Positions 50,231 to 60,574 of a DNA stretch of 64,000 nt are shown here, piece by piece. The DNA is taken from positions 22,934,554 through 22,998,553 of the forward strand of contig OX326957.1 in NCBI GenBank assembly GCA_946800325.1, in the 5' to 3' direction. The notes below the pieces were generated by a model that was given only the letters and a program-made list of their open reading frames with translations, searched no databases and was not told the origin of the DNA. A program made the position numbers and the translations under genes. The stretch is from Luzula sylvatica. Taxonomy: Eukaryota; Streptophyta; Magnoliopsida; Poales; Juncaceae. Positions within the stretch are counted from its first letter, which is position 1, and the number at the start of each line of letters is the position of its first letter.

Positions 50231-50288
50231 GTGGAAGAGATAGAAGACTTAGATCTGGAACAAGGTCGTAACGAGGATGATCTGAAAG
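50231..50288 (+). pseudogene. Exon-1 remnant of DUF247 copy 2 (start codon lost)
   Basis: GTGGAAGAGATAGAAGACTT aligns with the exon-1 start of copies 1 and 3 (ATGGAAGAGA...), with GTG in place of ATG. The donor CTGAAAG|GTGCCC is kept at the same phase, and an acceptor TTTTTAG ends at 50404. Splicing may still occur in the 5' UTR. Confidence 0.75.
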
Positions 50289-50421
50289 GTGCCCAGCTTA
50301 TTTCATGAAAATATTTTTATCTCTAATTGATGCTCTTTTGTTCAGTATTGTTACTTCCAAATAAGTTAAAAATAGATTAATCGATCCCATATTACTCTTT
50401 TTAGATTCAAATAGAACCTTG

Positions 50422-51906
50422 ATGAATTCCATGAATAAAAGGTTTGCAGCACTACGTCAACCACAAAATGGTGCACAAAAGAGCACCATTTTCAGGGTAC
50501 CCGAAAACATCCGGAAGATTAGGCCCCACATATTCGAGCCTGCTGCAGTTTCTATCGGCCCTTACCACCGTGGCAAAGAGCATCTGTGCTCTATGGAAGA
50601 GAAGAAGTGGCCACTTCTTCAGGATCTTATTGACCAGACCGACACTAATTTGGAAACATGTATTACAAAGATGAGGGAGTTAGAGGGACGAGCACGTATG
50701 TGCTATAGCGAGACCACTGAAATGGATAGTAATTCCTTCGTCGAGATGGTGTTACTCGATGCCTCATTTATTATTCACTATGTATTTGCAGCAAATAATC
50801 AATTAGCTATGCCTCCACTTTGTCAGGGTGCAGGTTGGAATGATTTAGTAGCAATTTACGACTTGGTCATGATCGAGAACCAAATACCTTACTTCATTGT
50901 AGAACTAGAGAGCATGTTTTTCTGTTTGTTCGGTTCAGACATGACTTCCGGTGATATGGAGGGCGTATTTGATTTTTTTCTCTCCGACTTAATGCCAATC
51001 TGTACCCAGATGCCTCCGGGAGAAATCTACCATTTTCTCCATCTATTTCACGGTCAGATGGTCCCTACTGGCATATTTGATTTTGAACAATCAATTGATC
51101 ATGATAAAACACAAAAACATAGTCAAATTTGCCTTTCTTGGATCCAACGACCTAAAAAGCTGATCAAGTCATGCCTGAACCTACGAAAGAATGACAACTC
51201 AAACCCCAGTGGGTCTGTATGGTCAATTCCATGTGCTACAGAGTTGCAGGAAGCAGGAGTTAAGATTAAAAGAAAAAACCAACCATGTCATTTTACAAAC
51301 GTAACCTTTCAATCAGGGGTACTAGAGATCCCAGTTCTTCGTATTAGTGATATTACGCCTGTCATTTTGATGAATGTTGTAGTCCTGGAGCAAGGATCCT
51401 TTGGAGTGCCTAAAGTAATCTCAACATACAATTTGTTCATGGATTCAATAGTGAACACGGCAAACGATGTAACGGTACTTCAGCGCATGGGCATAATTGA
51501 CAACATGTTTGCAAGCGGGGAGGCAGTAGGGCATTTTTTCAACCAATCTGGTCACTATGTCGAGATAGAGATTGACCACTACCTTGCCGAGTTGTTTATG
51601 AACATAAATGAGTATTGCAACAAAAAAAGGCATAGAAACAGGGCAAAGCTGATGCAAGATTATTTCAGCAACCCTTGGTCCATGTTCTCCCTCGGGGCAG
51701 CAACCTTTCTCCTTCTTCTCACCTCTGCGCAAACCTTTTTTTTCCGTATTTGCTTACTTCCGCCCTCCGTAATGATGACTTCATGTCCTTGCAGATTTAC
51801 ATTATTAATCGGTGTTTCTGTTTTCTGTTTTCTTTTGCTTCAGAGTGAACGTGTGCTTGTGTTTTTTATCATCTGTGTATCTAAATTTATAATTTCAGAC
51901 CAGTAA
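50422..51906 (+). CDS. DUF247 protein, copy 2 (altered N- and C-termini)
   Basis: The coding exon begins after the acceptor at 50404. The first in-frame ATG is 50422, giving 494 residues. DUF247 blocks are all present: FEPAAVSIGPYHRGKEHL, MVLLDASFIIHYVF, DLVMIENQIPYFIVELES, IPCATELQEAGVKIKRKN, TFQSGVLEIPVLRI, FMDSIVNTANDVTVLQRM, then the hydrophobic segment SLGAATFLLLLTSAQTFFFR. Two oddities: exon 1 has lost its ATG (see 50231-50288), and one extra T in the run after CAAACC (8 T against A plus 6 T in copy 3, near 51738) shifts the frame past the normal stop, adding about 45 mostly hydrophobic residues (CRFTLLIGVSVFCFLLLQSE). This would give a second membrane-spanning stretch. Whether the extended protein is made is unknown. 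Confidence 0.85.
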   Translation: MNSMNKRFAALRQPQNGAQKSTIFRVPENIRKIRPHIFEPAAVSIGPYHRGKEHLCSMEEKKWPLLQDLIDQTDTNLETCITKMRELEGRARMCYSETTEMDSNSFVEMVLLDASFIIHYVFAANNQLAMPPLCQGAGWNDLVAIYDLVMIENQIPYFIVELESMFFCLFGSDMTSGDMEGVFDFFLSDLMPICTQMPPGEIYHFLHLFHGQMVPTGIFDFEQSIDHDKTQKHSQICLSWIQRPKKLIKSCLNLRKNDNSNPSGSVWSIPCATELQEAGVKIKRKNQPCHFTNVTFQSGVLEIPVLRISDITPVILMNVVVLEQGSFGVPKVISTYNLFMDSIVNTANDVTVLQRMGIIDNMFASGEAVGHFFNQSGHYVEIEIDHYLAELFMNINEYCNKKRHRNRAKLMQDYFSNPWSMFSLGAATFLLLLTSAQTFFFRICLLPPSVMMTSCPCRFTLLIGVSVFCFLLLQSERVLVFFIICVSKFIISDQ

Positions 51907-52415
51907 ATTGCAATTGTGTTTTTTATGTCCTTGTATTTTTTTTATTGAAATTTCTTGTATGTTGAGTTACGGACTGAAAAAATATTGGGTTGAATTTTAT
52001 CATTGTGAAGGACTATAACAAATACTTTTCTTTGATTTGAGTTAAAATCTGAAAAAGAAATTCTTCAAATTCACCAACTTTCATTAAGCTTTTCCTAATT
52101 TTCCTTAAATAATCTCAGATTATCAGGTCGGGTCAGGACTCTCTACTCCGGAGAACTCATAAATAAGTCCAATACCAGATGAATAAAATGTAAAAAATAA
52201 GGGTTTATATATCAATAGAATTAATGGACTCAAAGTTCTTTGATTTTCCTAATTTTTCTAATTTCTTTGATTTTTTTTTATTTTTTTGAGAAATAAGAAA
52301 GTGGACTCAAAGTTCCGTTTCTATTTTATATTAATCAGTAAATTTTAGAAGATTTTATAAGGGTTTATATATATATAAAAATACATAACTCAACTTGAGC
52401 TCAACTTAAGACTTA
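51907..52415. other. 3' flank of DUF247 copy 2
   Basis: Continues the shared 3' sequence (TTGAATTTTATCATTGTGA, also after copy 1 at 18312), then AT-rich DNA without genes up to the Helitron. Confidence 0.65.
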
Positions 52416-54206
52416 CTAGCATTACCCTCGCGCAATTGCGCGGGGCTGTTCGGGTTTATAAGTAATGTAGTTGAAAAAAATTGTTGTTCATTTTGTGTAT
52501 GTAACTTTTTTTTTGTAATCATTATAATATGTGTAATTTAGTGTGTTGTGTGCGAGTGAAATTTTGTAGCAAAAATCGTTTGAAAATTTTAAGAGCCGAA
52601 TTTCTTGAATAATTCAAATGGTTATTGCTAAAAAAATTATCTATATTTTATACTTCATAAGTAAAATAAGGAAAAAGAACGAATGAGTCGTCATAAAATT
52701 TATTAAGAACATAATAGTTCAGAAAACATTGCTGAAAAAAAGAGTGTTTTTAATTTCACAAATCTTTAATTTCGCTACATATTTAGCACAAATATTTTTC
52801 GTCCTTTGTGTGGTCAGCCAACAACAAAGTTTGACGATGTCATCGCTAACCGTTTCATTCGAACCTTTAATTTAAATTATGTCATGATTATTCGCACATC
52901 CATGATTTGGTATATTTTTAACCCCCTAATTTTTTTTGGATATTATAAAAAATTCTCTATCTTTTCGTAACCTCAAAAAAAAAAAAAACTCTCATATGTA
53001 ATAATTAAAACTTATTTTTGTTATTTTAAAATACTCCTTATGGATGATATTAATTTTTTTTTTCCCAAAATACCCTCCAAATCTCATATGTAATAATTAA
53101 AACTTATTTTTGTTATTTTTTATTAATTTTAAGAAAATTCATAAACACTTCTTAACACGTAGTGATTTAAAAAAATTTAAATTATTACATATTTTGTTTA
53201 TATAATTTTAATATTACATTATTTATTCATAAAAAAACTAACATTAAATGATAATAAATAAACATCTTGCAAATATATTCATAGAAAATATCTATTTAAA
53301 CATCTATTTTTTATTTTAGTTTTCTTTTTATGTATTTTTTAATAGTTTTGTGATATTTTATTTTTAAATATTTGCAAGATATTCTTTTATTAATATTGTT
53401 CAACTTATTATAATTTTATTTTAGTTTTTCAAGAAAAATAATAAAGGACCAAAATGTAAATTTTAAAACTTCGAAGGATCAAAATGCAAATACGAAAAAA
53501 GGACCAAAATGGGAAAAAAAAAGGACCAAAATATAAATTTTTTTCGAAAAAAGGACCAATTTGTAAATCAAAAAGGACCAAAATGTAAAAAAAATATTTT
53601 TTTTTTACAAATAGGCCCTGGTGACGTGGCTGCACCAGGCAAGAAAAATAATAAAGCACCAAAATGTAAATTTTAAAACTTCGAAGGACCAAAATGCAAA
53701 TACGAAAAAAGGACCAATTTGTAAATAATAAAGGACCGAAATGTAAATTTTTTTCGAAAAAAGGACCAATTTGTAAATCAAAAAGGACCAAAATGTAAAA
53801 AAATATATTTTTTTTACAAATAGGCCCCTGGTGACGTGGCTTCACCAGGCAAGAAAAATAATAAAGGACCAAAATGTAAATTTTAAAACTTTGAAGGACC
53901 AAAATGCAAATATAAAGGACCGAAATGTGATAAAAAATGACCAAAATGTAATTTTTTTTTAAAAAATGACCAATTTGAGGCCCCTGGACCAAAATGTGAA
54001 TATTAAAACTTCGAAGGACCAAAATGCAAATATAAAGGACCAAAATATAAAAAAAAGGACCAAAATGTAATTTTGTTTTTAAAAAAAGGACCAATTTGTA
54101 AAAAAAAAAGACCAAAATGTAAATTTTTTTTTTTTTACAAATAGGCCCCTGGTGACGTGGCTGCACCAGGAGGCTGCAAATCCCCTTGAATTAGTATATA
54201 GTATAG
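52416..54206 (-). mobile_element. Helitron 2 copy 2, complete and in minus orientation
   Basis: On the minus strand it begins TCTATACTATATACTAATTC (54206 downward) and ends with the CGCGCAATTGCGCG hairpin, GTAATG and CTAG (52419-52416). It sits between A (52415) and T (54207), exactly the Helitron target. Length 1791 bp. It is a near twin of 43306-45222, so the pair forms long inverted repeats around DUF247 copy 2. No Rep/helicase gene: non-autonomous. The 245-codon open frame at 53429-54166 is a repeat artefact. Confidence 0.88.
53443..54166 (-). repeat. Tandem array of AAAGGACCAAAATGTAAA units in Helitron 2 copy 2
   Basis: Same array as 43336-44225 in reverse. The hairpin-forming word CCTGGTGACGTGGCTGCACC appears three times (about 53617, 53827 and 54149), so the 5'-end segment has been amplified inside the element. 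Confidence 0.9.
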
Positions 54207-54427
54207 ATATCTCACAAATATTAGACGCCGCTATGACTAATAGCCTATTACAAACCAAGGAATAAATGGTAATAAAACTAGAATTTGAATTCATGTGCAT
54301 GCTAATTCTTTTGATCAAGGATTTTGAAATCTGATCATGTCTCTTGATCTTTTCTTTCCCGGATTTCAATTCCTTAATTATCCTCTCAAATCCAGAATCC
54401 CATTTCCACTTTCCTTTGATATATAAA

Positions 54428-54814
54428 CTATGTTACGCGGATACTTAAAAAATGCAGAAGTATCACGAGGATACAAATACGGATACGATACGGCTCAGAT
54501 ATGTATCGGATACGTCACGTGGTGTATTCGATTATTTAATATTTATTTTTTTCGAATACGGCGGTGATACGTCGGGATACGTTCATGATACGGCGGAGAT
54601 ACTCCATTAGGATACTTCGGCCATTATATATTTTGGTCAATACTATTTTTAAATAAATTATATATAATACTTCTAAGAATACTTCTAAGATACTTCTAGA
54701 ATAAATTTATGATATTTTTATGATCCTTGTATTGTTATGTTTTTTGAGAATTGTGTATCGCCGTATCCGTATCGTATCGGATACGATATCCGTATCCGTA
54801 TCCGTGCAACATAG
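54428..54814. mobile_element. hAT-like MITE, 387 bp, perfect 8-bp target duplication
   Basis: Flanked by TATATAAA (54420-54427 and 54815-54822). Ends CTATGTTACGCGGATACT and, inverted, CTATGTTGCACGGATACG. The interior is made of GATACGGATACG-type words. Confidence 0.85.
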
Positions 54815-54822
54815 TATATAAA

Positions 54823-56040
54823 CGCTTATATCCTTCAGTCTCTCTCTTCCTCTTTCCTTTCTTTATCCAGCTGTGATACCTCCTCCTCGCAAAGTTTTCT
54901 AACCCTAGTTTTCTTCCACAACTGACGTCTCGGTTGATCCTTATTCTCTGTGGTTTCGACATCAGAAACCATGAGCCTTTAATCCTTCTACTCGTTGTCC
55001 ATTCCCGAGGAGTTCCAACAATGTTACTCTGTCTTTGTAGAAGCCATGTCTCTGATTTTTTAATCCTTCCACTCTGTCTTTGTTCGGGTCATAGAGCCCC
55101 TCTTCAAGAAAATCTCATCTTTCAAAACTCCAACCCAACAACATTGCGGACAACACTTTTATCTTTGTAGAAGCCCACCCCCCAAATATTAAAAAATCTC
55201 TCTTATACTCTTGGTGTATTCTCGGGGATTACGGGGTTAGACATAAATCGATGCAAATAAAATTTCTCTACAATAAACATACCGATACAATACGATAATG
55301 CCACAGCTCGGATACTACAATTTCAAAAAAAGACTTCCCCATAAACTACCTTGGTGTCTCTCTCGTTATATGAAAAACAAGCATAGTCCTTTCAATGGGA
55401 GGCTCAATTACTCTTATCAAAGTCACATTCAACGAGATTACGATCTATACGATGCAAATCTCAAAATACCCTTGTGGGTAACAAAACAAGTAGAAAAAGA
55501 ACATTTTTATGATCGAGAGGCGAGACTCACAAGAATGAAATAAAATTAATCAATTGGGATACGGTGTGTCACCCAAAAGAAAACGACGGATTAGACATAT
55601 TACACCTACCAACAATGAATGCATTTCTTCAAAAATCTTATGAAAAATTGACTCGGACCAGGATAACTTATGATGGTCCGAATTTATAAGACAAAGACAA
55701 ATATACAACGTCTCAAATTCGGAGGAGTTTGCCTCAATCCCCGTGGCCAAACAATCATCCTTTGTCAAAGATGTGAAGAATCTCCTCCACTATAGAACAT
55801 CTCCACTTAAAAAAAAATGACACTCATCCAATCAGGTGGAAGTAGGAGGCCTCAAAAGACCTATACTTCCAAATCGACTTATACGTTTCAAAGAAATCTC
55901 GACATTAAACACAAATGATAAACAAATTTGAAAGACAAGGGTTCCCTAAAAATGAGATTTATCCACTGAATTGCCTCTCATAATATAATTACTATGGCTG
56001 AATATACAAGTTAAGAAAGGGTGACCGCACACACCACCAT
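54823..56040. other. Intergenic DNA, weak gene-like patches
   Basis: 54830-55175 is C/T-rich and looks like a 5' leader (CTAACCCTAGTTTTCTTCCA), with a repeated word TCTTTGTAGAAGCCCA/CATG at 55033 and 55157. 55298-55543 is open for 81 codons (MPQLGYYNFKKRLPHKLPWC...) with no recognisable domain. I call no gene. Confidence 0.4.
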
Positions 56041-56049
56041 GTATCATTT

Positions 56050-56375
56050 GCAATGGGAAATTATACCCTGCCCCCCAAACCCATCACAACACTCACGATG
56101 GGTATGGGATTTTTTTTTGGGTTGGGTTGGGTGTTAATTCCCAACTCCAATTTGCACCCCACTCTCTCTCCAAATTAATTAATATAATTAATGTTTCGAA
56201 TTAACAGTTAATTTGTGAGTCAATTAACACATCATATTAGTACCTAATAATTCATTAATTTAATTAACAGCTAATTCAAAACATTGTTAATCGAGTGGGT
56301 AATTTTTGGGAGATGGATAGGATATCAAGGATGTGGTGATGAGTTTTGGGGGTATAGTAAATGGCCTCATTTGCA
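56050..56375. mobile_element. MITE with ACCCCCCAAAAC-type ends
   Basis: Left AAATTATACCCTGCCCCCCA then AACCCATCACAACAC; right GTGGTGATGAGTTTTGGGGG then TATAGTAAATGGCC. These are inverted ends about 320 bp apart with a TTAATTAA-rich core, probably the same superfamily as 48268-48477. Confidence 0.55.
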
Positions 56376-57395
56376 ATAGGCACAACGAAACTAGAAATCA
56401 TCTATTCATTGTATGTACCTCCACAAGTACGACATGTAATTTGCTATCTTTAGTTCAAAAAAAAAAAAAAATTGTAGTTCTGGCTGTAGAATGACAAATT
56501 AGATATGTTTTAAATTATGAACTCTCAATTCCAGAATCAAGAATTTTGTATATGGATCCAGAAATTTCAAACTAATAATTAATCTTTTCTTAAAGAAAAA
56601 GAGCAAGTTAGAGGGATTAATCATAGGAACTAGTTAACCAATTTATGTAACTGGTACACACGTTGTTAATAACAACGAAGATTGGAATTAAACCTTTCCT
56701 TTGTAATATATATATTACTTCAAAAAAGAATAAATTTAGAATTCCCCAGATGATACACAACGTACGTTCCATAGAGATTCTATCTGTTTCAATTATTCAT
56801 CATTAACCTTAAATTTGTCAACACCTAATAATTGATATCTGATGACGGAATCAGTTATTACCGATCACGCAACAAATGGAATAAATTAATTGCTAAAAGC
56901 AAAAGAATGTGCTCAAAACTAATTCTACCATCAACATCATGTGTGACTAAATGCCATTAGCTTCTTTAAAATATAAGATGGATCATATTTTTGAATTGAT
57001 AGATGAACTAATCTATCAAAAAAGAATTGCAAAATTTGATATCATAATTTCCAATTGTTTTGTTTGCAGATCGAGATTCGTCGCAAGAAGCACCGAGAAA
57101 ATTAGTAGAAATCCATCACAATCGTTGAGTTGTAAAATAAATTAATTAAGTTTATGAATGCAAGTCAAATTCATTTTGTTTGATATTTTATGATAAACAT
57201 GACTGACATGAATTAATTCTACACATAGAACATTATTGAGTATTGCCCAAGTTGTCTTATTTTTGGATTGGTAAATATGACATTTTTAATTAATTATTTT
57301 AAATTTTCACGTGGCCAGTTACATCTATTACTATTAAAATAACTCAACCAGTTAGTAGCATTTTTCCAAGATCACTAAAAATGATGACCAATCAA
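56376..57395. other. AT-rich intergenic DNA, no gene recognised
   Basis: No coding region. Parts near 57160-57300 (GAGTATTGCCCAAGTTGTCT) resemble the DUF247 upstream block, so this may be a partial extra unit. Confidence 0.5.
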
Positions 57396-57522
57396 TGTAA
57401 AATTCCTTCGATGCATGAAAAAATGATTAACTTCTTCCGATGCATATAATTTTTATTTTTCCCAATTAACCTTATTTTTTTAATAATTTTTAAAATATGT
57501 CAATTTTTGATGAAATTCTGAA

Positions 57523-57555
57523 ACAGAAGGTTCTGCTTGGAAGATAGAAGAATTT
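57523..57555 (+). pseudogene. DUF247 exon-1 scrap
   Basis: AGGTTCTGCTTGGAAGATAG then AAGAATTT is identical to part of exon 1 of copy 3 (59056-59083). The adjoining text TTATGATTATAATATTCAGA and a second GGTTCTGCTTG (about 57580) show a small local duplication. Confidence 0.7.
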
Positions 57556-57957
57556 ATGATTATAATATTCAGAAACAAGGTTCTGCTTGTCAAGTTTATT
57601 ATCATACAAATACATGGTTATTTATGATTATAATATTCAGAAACAGATTAAATAGCACGGAATAGAAGGACTGGTGTGATCGTGCGGTCTGTTTCATTAA
57701 ACTTTAATAAATATAAATATTAGTCAGGAGAATTTTCCTATTAAAAAAAGAGAGCTTGATCCTTGCAAGTTAAGCCATGTCATTTGACTTCCGAAACAAT
57801 AAGAAAGCTTTTAATTTAGTTTCAGTATATCAACAATTACATTAATCATGCGCATAATATTTAATCTGGTTAGTTGTTTGATCAACATCAATTCGAGCTG
57901 TTCAATGTTATTATGTATTATAAATTTAAATTTGTACATCAATGCCAAATTTACAAG

Positions 57958-58169
57958 AGGGTACGTATTTATCCTGCCCAGTATTCATAGCTATATTTTT
58001 TATATTCTAATTAACACATGATTCATGATTTAACTATTAATTCATATGCAAGTAAAATTCATATCAATTAACATTTTTTAATGGTTAATTATGTGTTCAT
58101 AGTTGATTGTCATGTTAATTAGAATAACGAAAATGCGATGGTAAAATCTGGAGGCAAAATAAAATTCCC
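57958..58169. mobile_element. MITE, paralogue of 48268-48477
   Basis: Same position in the block as the MITE at 48268. The ends are degraded (TATTTATCCTGCCCAGTATT and GGAGGCAAAATAAAATTCCC). Confidence 0.6.
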
Positions 58170-58589
58170 AATTTATAATGACAAACTAGACGTGGATCCA
58201 ATTATTATGGTTTGCTTCATCATCAATTGATTGTAATCATGTGAAGCTCAAATGTGTGTAAGTCTCCCCAAAAGGAACATGCATTCGGTGTGGATATTCT
58301 CAAGTATAATGCAACAACAAACAGAATAAATTACATGTTAAAAACAAAATATCAAGGTGCATAAACCTAATTTTGCCATATCTTTTTTAATACACAGATC
58401 AATCGGTTTTTTTAATTAATAAATGAACCAACCGATCTTTTTTTTCGAATTTTGAGATAATTTTGCAACATTTTTCTTTCCACCGAGCTTCATCACAGGA
58501 GCTCCGTCTAATGCAGGTCAAAGTCAATTTCTTATATAAATAAACATGATGACATTAATTACTCTTACAGATAGGTCAGTATTTCTTTG

Positions 58590-58759
58590 GAGTAATGATA
58601 CAGACCACACCTTTTTCTCACGAATTGACCACGAATTGCCACGTGGCAGTCAGGTATTGGCTGCAGCTTTCCACTACTTTAGCTGCAGCCAATAACTAGC
58701 TGCCACGTGGCAATTCGTGGTCAATTCTTGGGAAAAAAGTGTGGTCTGTATCATTTCTG
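58590..58759. mobile_element. Palindromic Mutator-type MITE with two G-boxes
   Basis: 170 bp flanked by a perfect 9-bp duplication ATTTCTTTG (58581-58589 and 58760-58768). The inverted ends run about 75 bp (AATGATACAGACCACACCTT against GTGTGGTCTGTATCATT). The arms contain GCCACGTGGC at 58638-58647 and 58702-58711, a perfect palindromic G-box (bZIP/bHLH site) each. It sits about 270-440 bp upstream of the DUF247 copy 3 start. Confidence 0.88.
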
Positions 58760-58958
58760 ATTTCTTTGTTGGTTGGATCAATAAACATGGCATTTTCTAA
58801 TAGATTATTTAAATTCTCAAATAATTAGAATAACTCAAGCAGTTACTATAATTAAAATAATCAGCTAGGTTTCATTTTAATACTTGCCGGCCATATATAC
58901 AAGCTTGCCAGAGTTTTTTTTTTAGATTAAATATGAAAAAAATCAAATGGTTTGTGTC

Positions 58959-58964
58959 TATATA
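58959..58964 (+). promoter_or_regulatory. Putative TATA box of DUF247 copy 3
   Basis: TATATA 62 bp before the exon-1 ATG, in the same context as copy 1 (AATCAAATGGTTTGTGTCTA). Confidence 0.55.
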
Positions 58965-59025
58965 GATGACAGTAAAACTAAAAACTAAATAGAAGTACAA
59001 GCTTTTGTTCTCTTTTTTTTCTGTC

Positions 59026-60574
59026 ATGGAAGAGATAGAAGTCGATCTAGAACAAGGTTCTGCTTGGAAGATAGAAGAATTTGGTCCGGAACAAGATCAG
59101 AAAGAGGAAGATCAAAAAGGTGACAAACTTAGCCAAAAATCATGGTTGATTTGTTCAACAGAAAGTACTTATACAACGTTCAATACAGACTAACCGATCT
59201 CATAACGATTTTTCTACGTACAGATGATAGCTTGATGAGTTTTATGCGTAAAAGGCTGGAAGCATTACCCGAAAGTGGTGAACAAAGGTACACCATTTTT
59301 CGAGTTCCTGAAAGCATTCGAAAGAGTACGCCACATCTATTCGAGCCTGGTGTTGTTTCTATCGGCCCATTCCACCGTGGCAAAGAACATCTCCACGCTG
59401 TTGAAGAGATGAAGTGGCCAATTCTTCGAGAATTCTTGCCGAAGCCAAAAATATTAGTTTGGAGTCTTGCATTACGGAGATGAGGGCATTAGAGGCAGAA
59501 GCACGCAAGTGCTATAATGAAACCATTCACATGGATAGTGATGCCTTCGTCCAGATGATGCTACTGGATGCATCCTTTATTATTCAATTTTTGTTCTCAG
59601 GGTCAGGGGGCCATGCACTTTTTAAGAATATCTGTTGGAATGCTATCATAATACGAAACGACTTGATCTTGATCGAGAATCAAATCCCTTTCTTTATTTT
59701 AGAGAAGATGTGCTTTTATTTATATGGCGAGACCTTCAGTTCCAAGGATTTGATAAATATAGTTCGAAGAATTGGATCAGCAGAATTCATGTCAACAAAT
59801 ACCTCAACACCACCTGAGAAGATCTATCATTTGCTCCATCTCTGTCACCATTATATTGTCCCAAATAACGAGTTTGATCTGGAAACACCAATTAATTATC
59901 GCGATAAAACACGAAAACATAGTCAGTTTTGCCCCTCTTGGATAGCACAACGACCTAAAGAGCTGATTAAGACATGCCTAAACCTTGGAAAGAAACACGT
60001 GGTAGACCCGAGTCTGTCCGTAGGGTCGCTTCCATGTGCTACACAGTTGAAGGAAGCAGGAGTTAAGATTAAAAAGAAGGAACCACCAAGTCATTTTACA
60101 AACATAACCTTCCAATCAGGGGTACTAGAGATCCCAGCTCTTTGTATCATGGACTCGACACCTGTCATTTTGATGAATTTGATAGCCTTGGAGCAAGGAT
60201 TGTCAGAAACGACTAAAGTAATAACAACATATTGTTTGTTCATGGATGCAATTGTGAACACAGCAGACGATGTAATGATACTCGAACGCAAGGGCATAAT
60301 TGACAATATGTTTGCCAGCGAGGAGGCCGTGGCCCTTTTTCTCAACCAATCATGTCAACACGTTGAGATAGAGCTTTTCCATTACCTTCGTGAGTTGTTC
60401 ATGAACGTAAATAAGTATTGCAACAAAAAAAGCCATAGGAACAGGGCGAAGCTGATGCGAGATTACTTCAGCAACCCTTGGTCCATGCTCTCCCTCGGCG
60501 CAGCAATCTTTCTCCTTCTTCTCACCTGCACGCAAACCATTTTTTCCGTATTCGCTTACTTCCGCCCTCCGTAA
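59026..60574 (+). pseudogene. DUF247 copy 3, single-base frameshift
   Basis: Exon 1 is 59026-59119 (MEEIEVDLEQGSAWKIEEFG...), intron 59120-59223, exon 2 59224-60574. The DUF247 blocks are well kept: FEPGVVSIGPFHRGKEHL, MLLDASFIIQFLF, DLILIENQIPFFILEKM, LPCATQLKEAGVKIKKKE, TFQSGVLEIPALCI, FMDAIVNTADDVMILERK, and the hydrophobic end SLGAAIFLLLLTCTQTIFSV. One base is missing near 59436-59438 compared with copy 1 (TTCTTTGCC against TTCTTGCC). The frame opened by exon 1 therefore ends at 59483, and the rest is read in another frame starting before 59414. Either a recent pseudogene or a sequencing error. The late stop (60572-60574) matches copy 1. Confidence 0.88.

Larger units (their letters stand above)
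57700..58935 (+). repeat. DUF247 upstream block, copy 3
   Basis: Matches block 1 (15.19-16.33 kb) over most of its length (AAGCCATGTCATTTGACTTC, ACAAACAGAATAAATTACAT, GTTAAAAACAAAATATCAAG). The promoter-proximal text CAGCTAGGTTTC...CGGCCAT recurs before copy 2 at about 50091. It contains two MITEs. Confidence 0.78.

Noticed and set aside
53429..54166. 245-codon open frame on the minus strand
   Set aside because: It translates a GGACCAAAATGTAAA tandem array inside a Helitron; the periodic Ile-Leu-Val-Leu protein is a repeat artefact.
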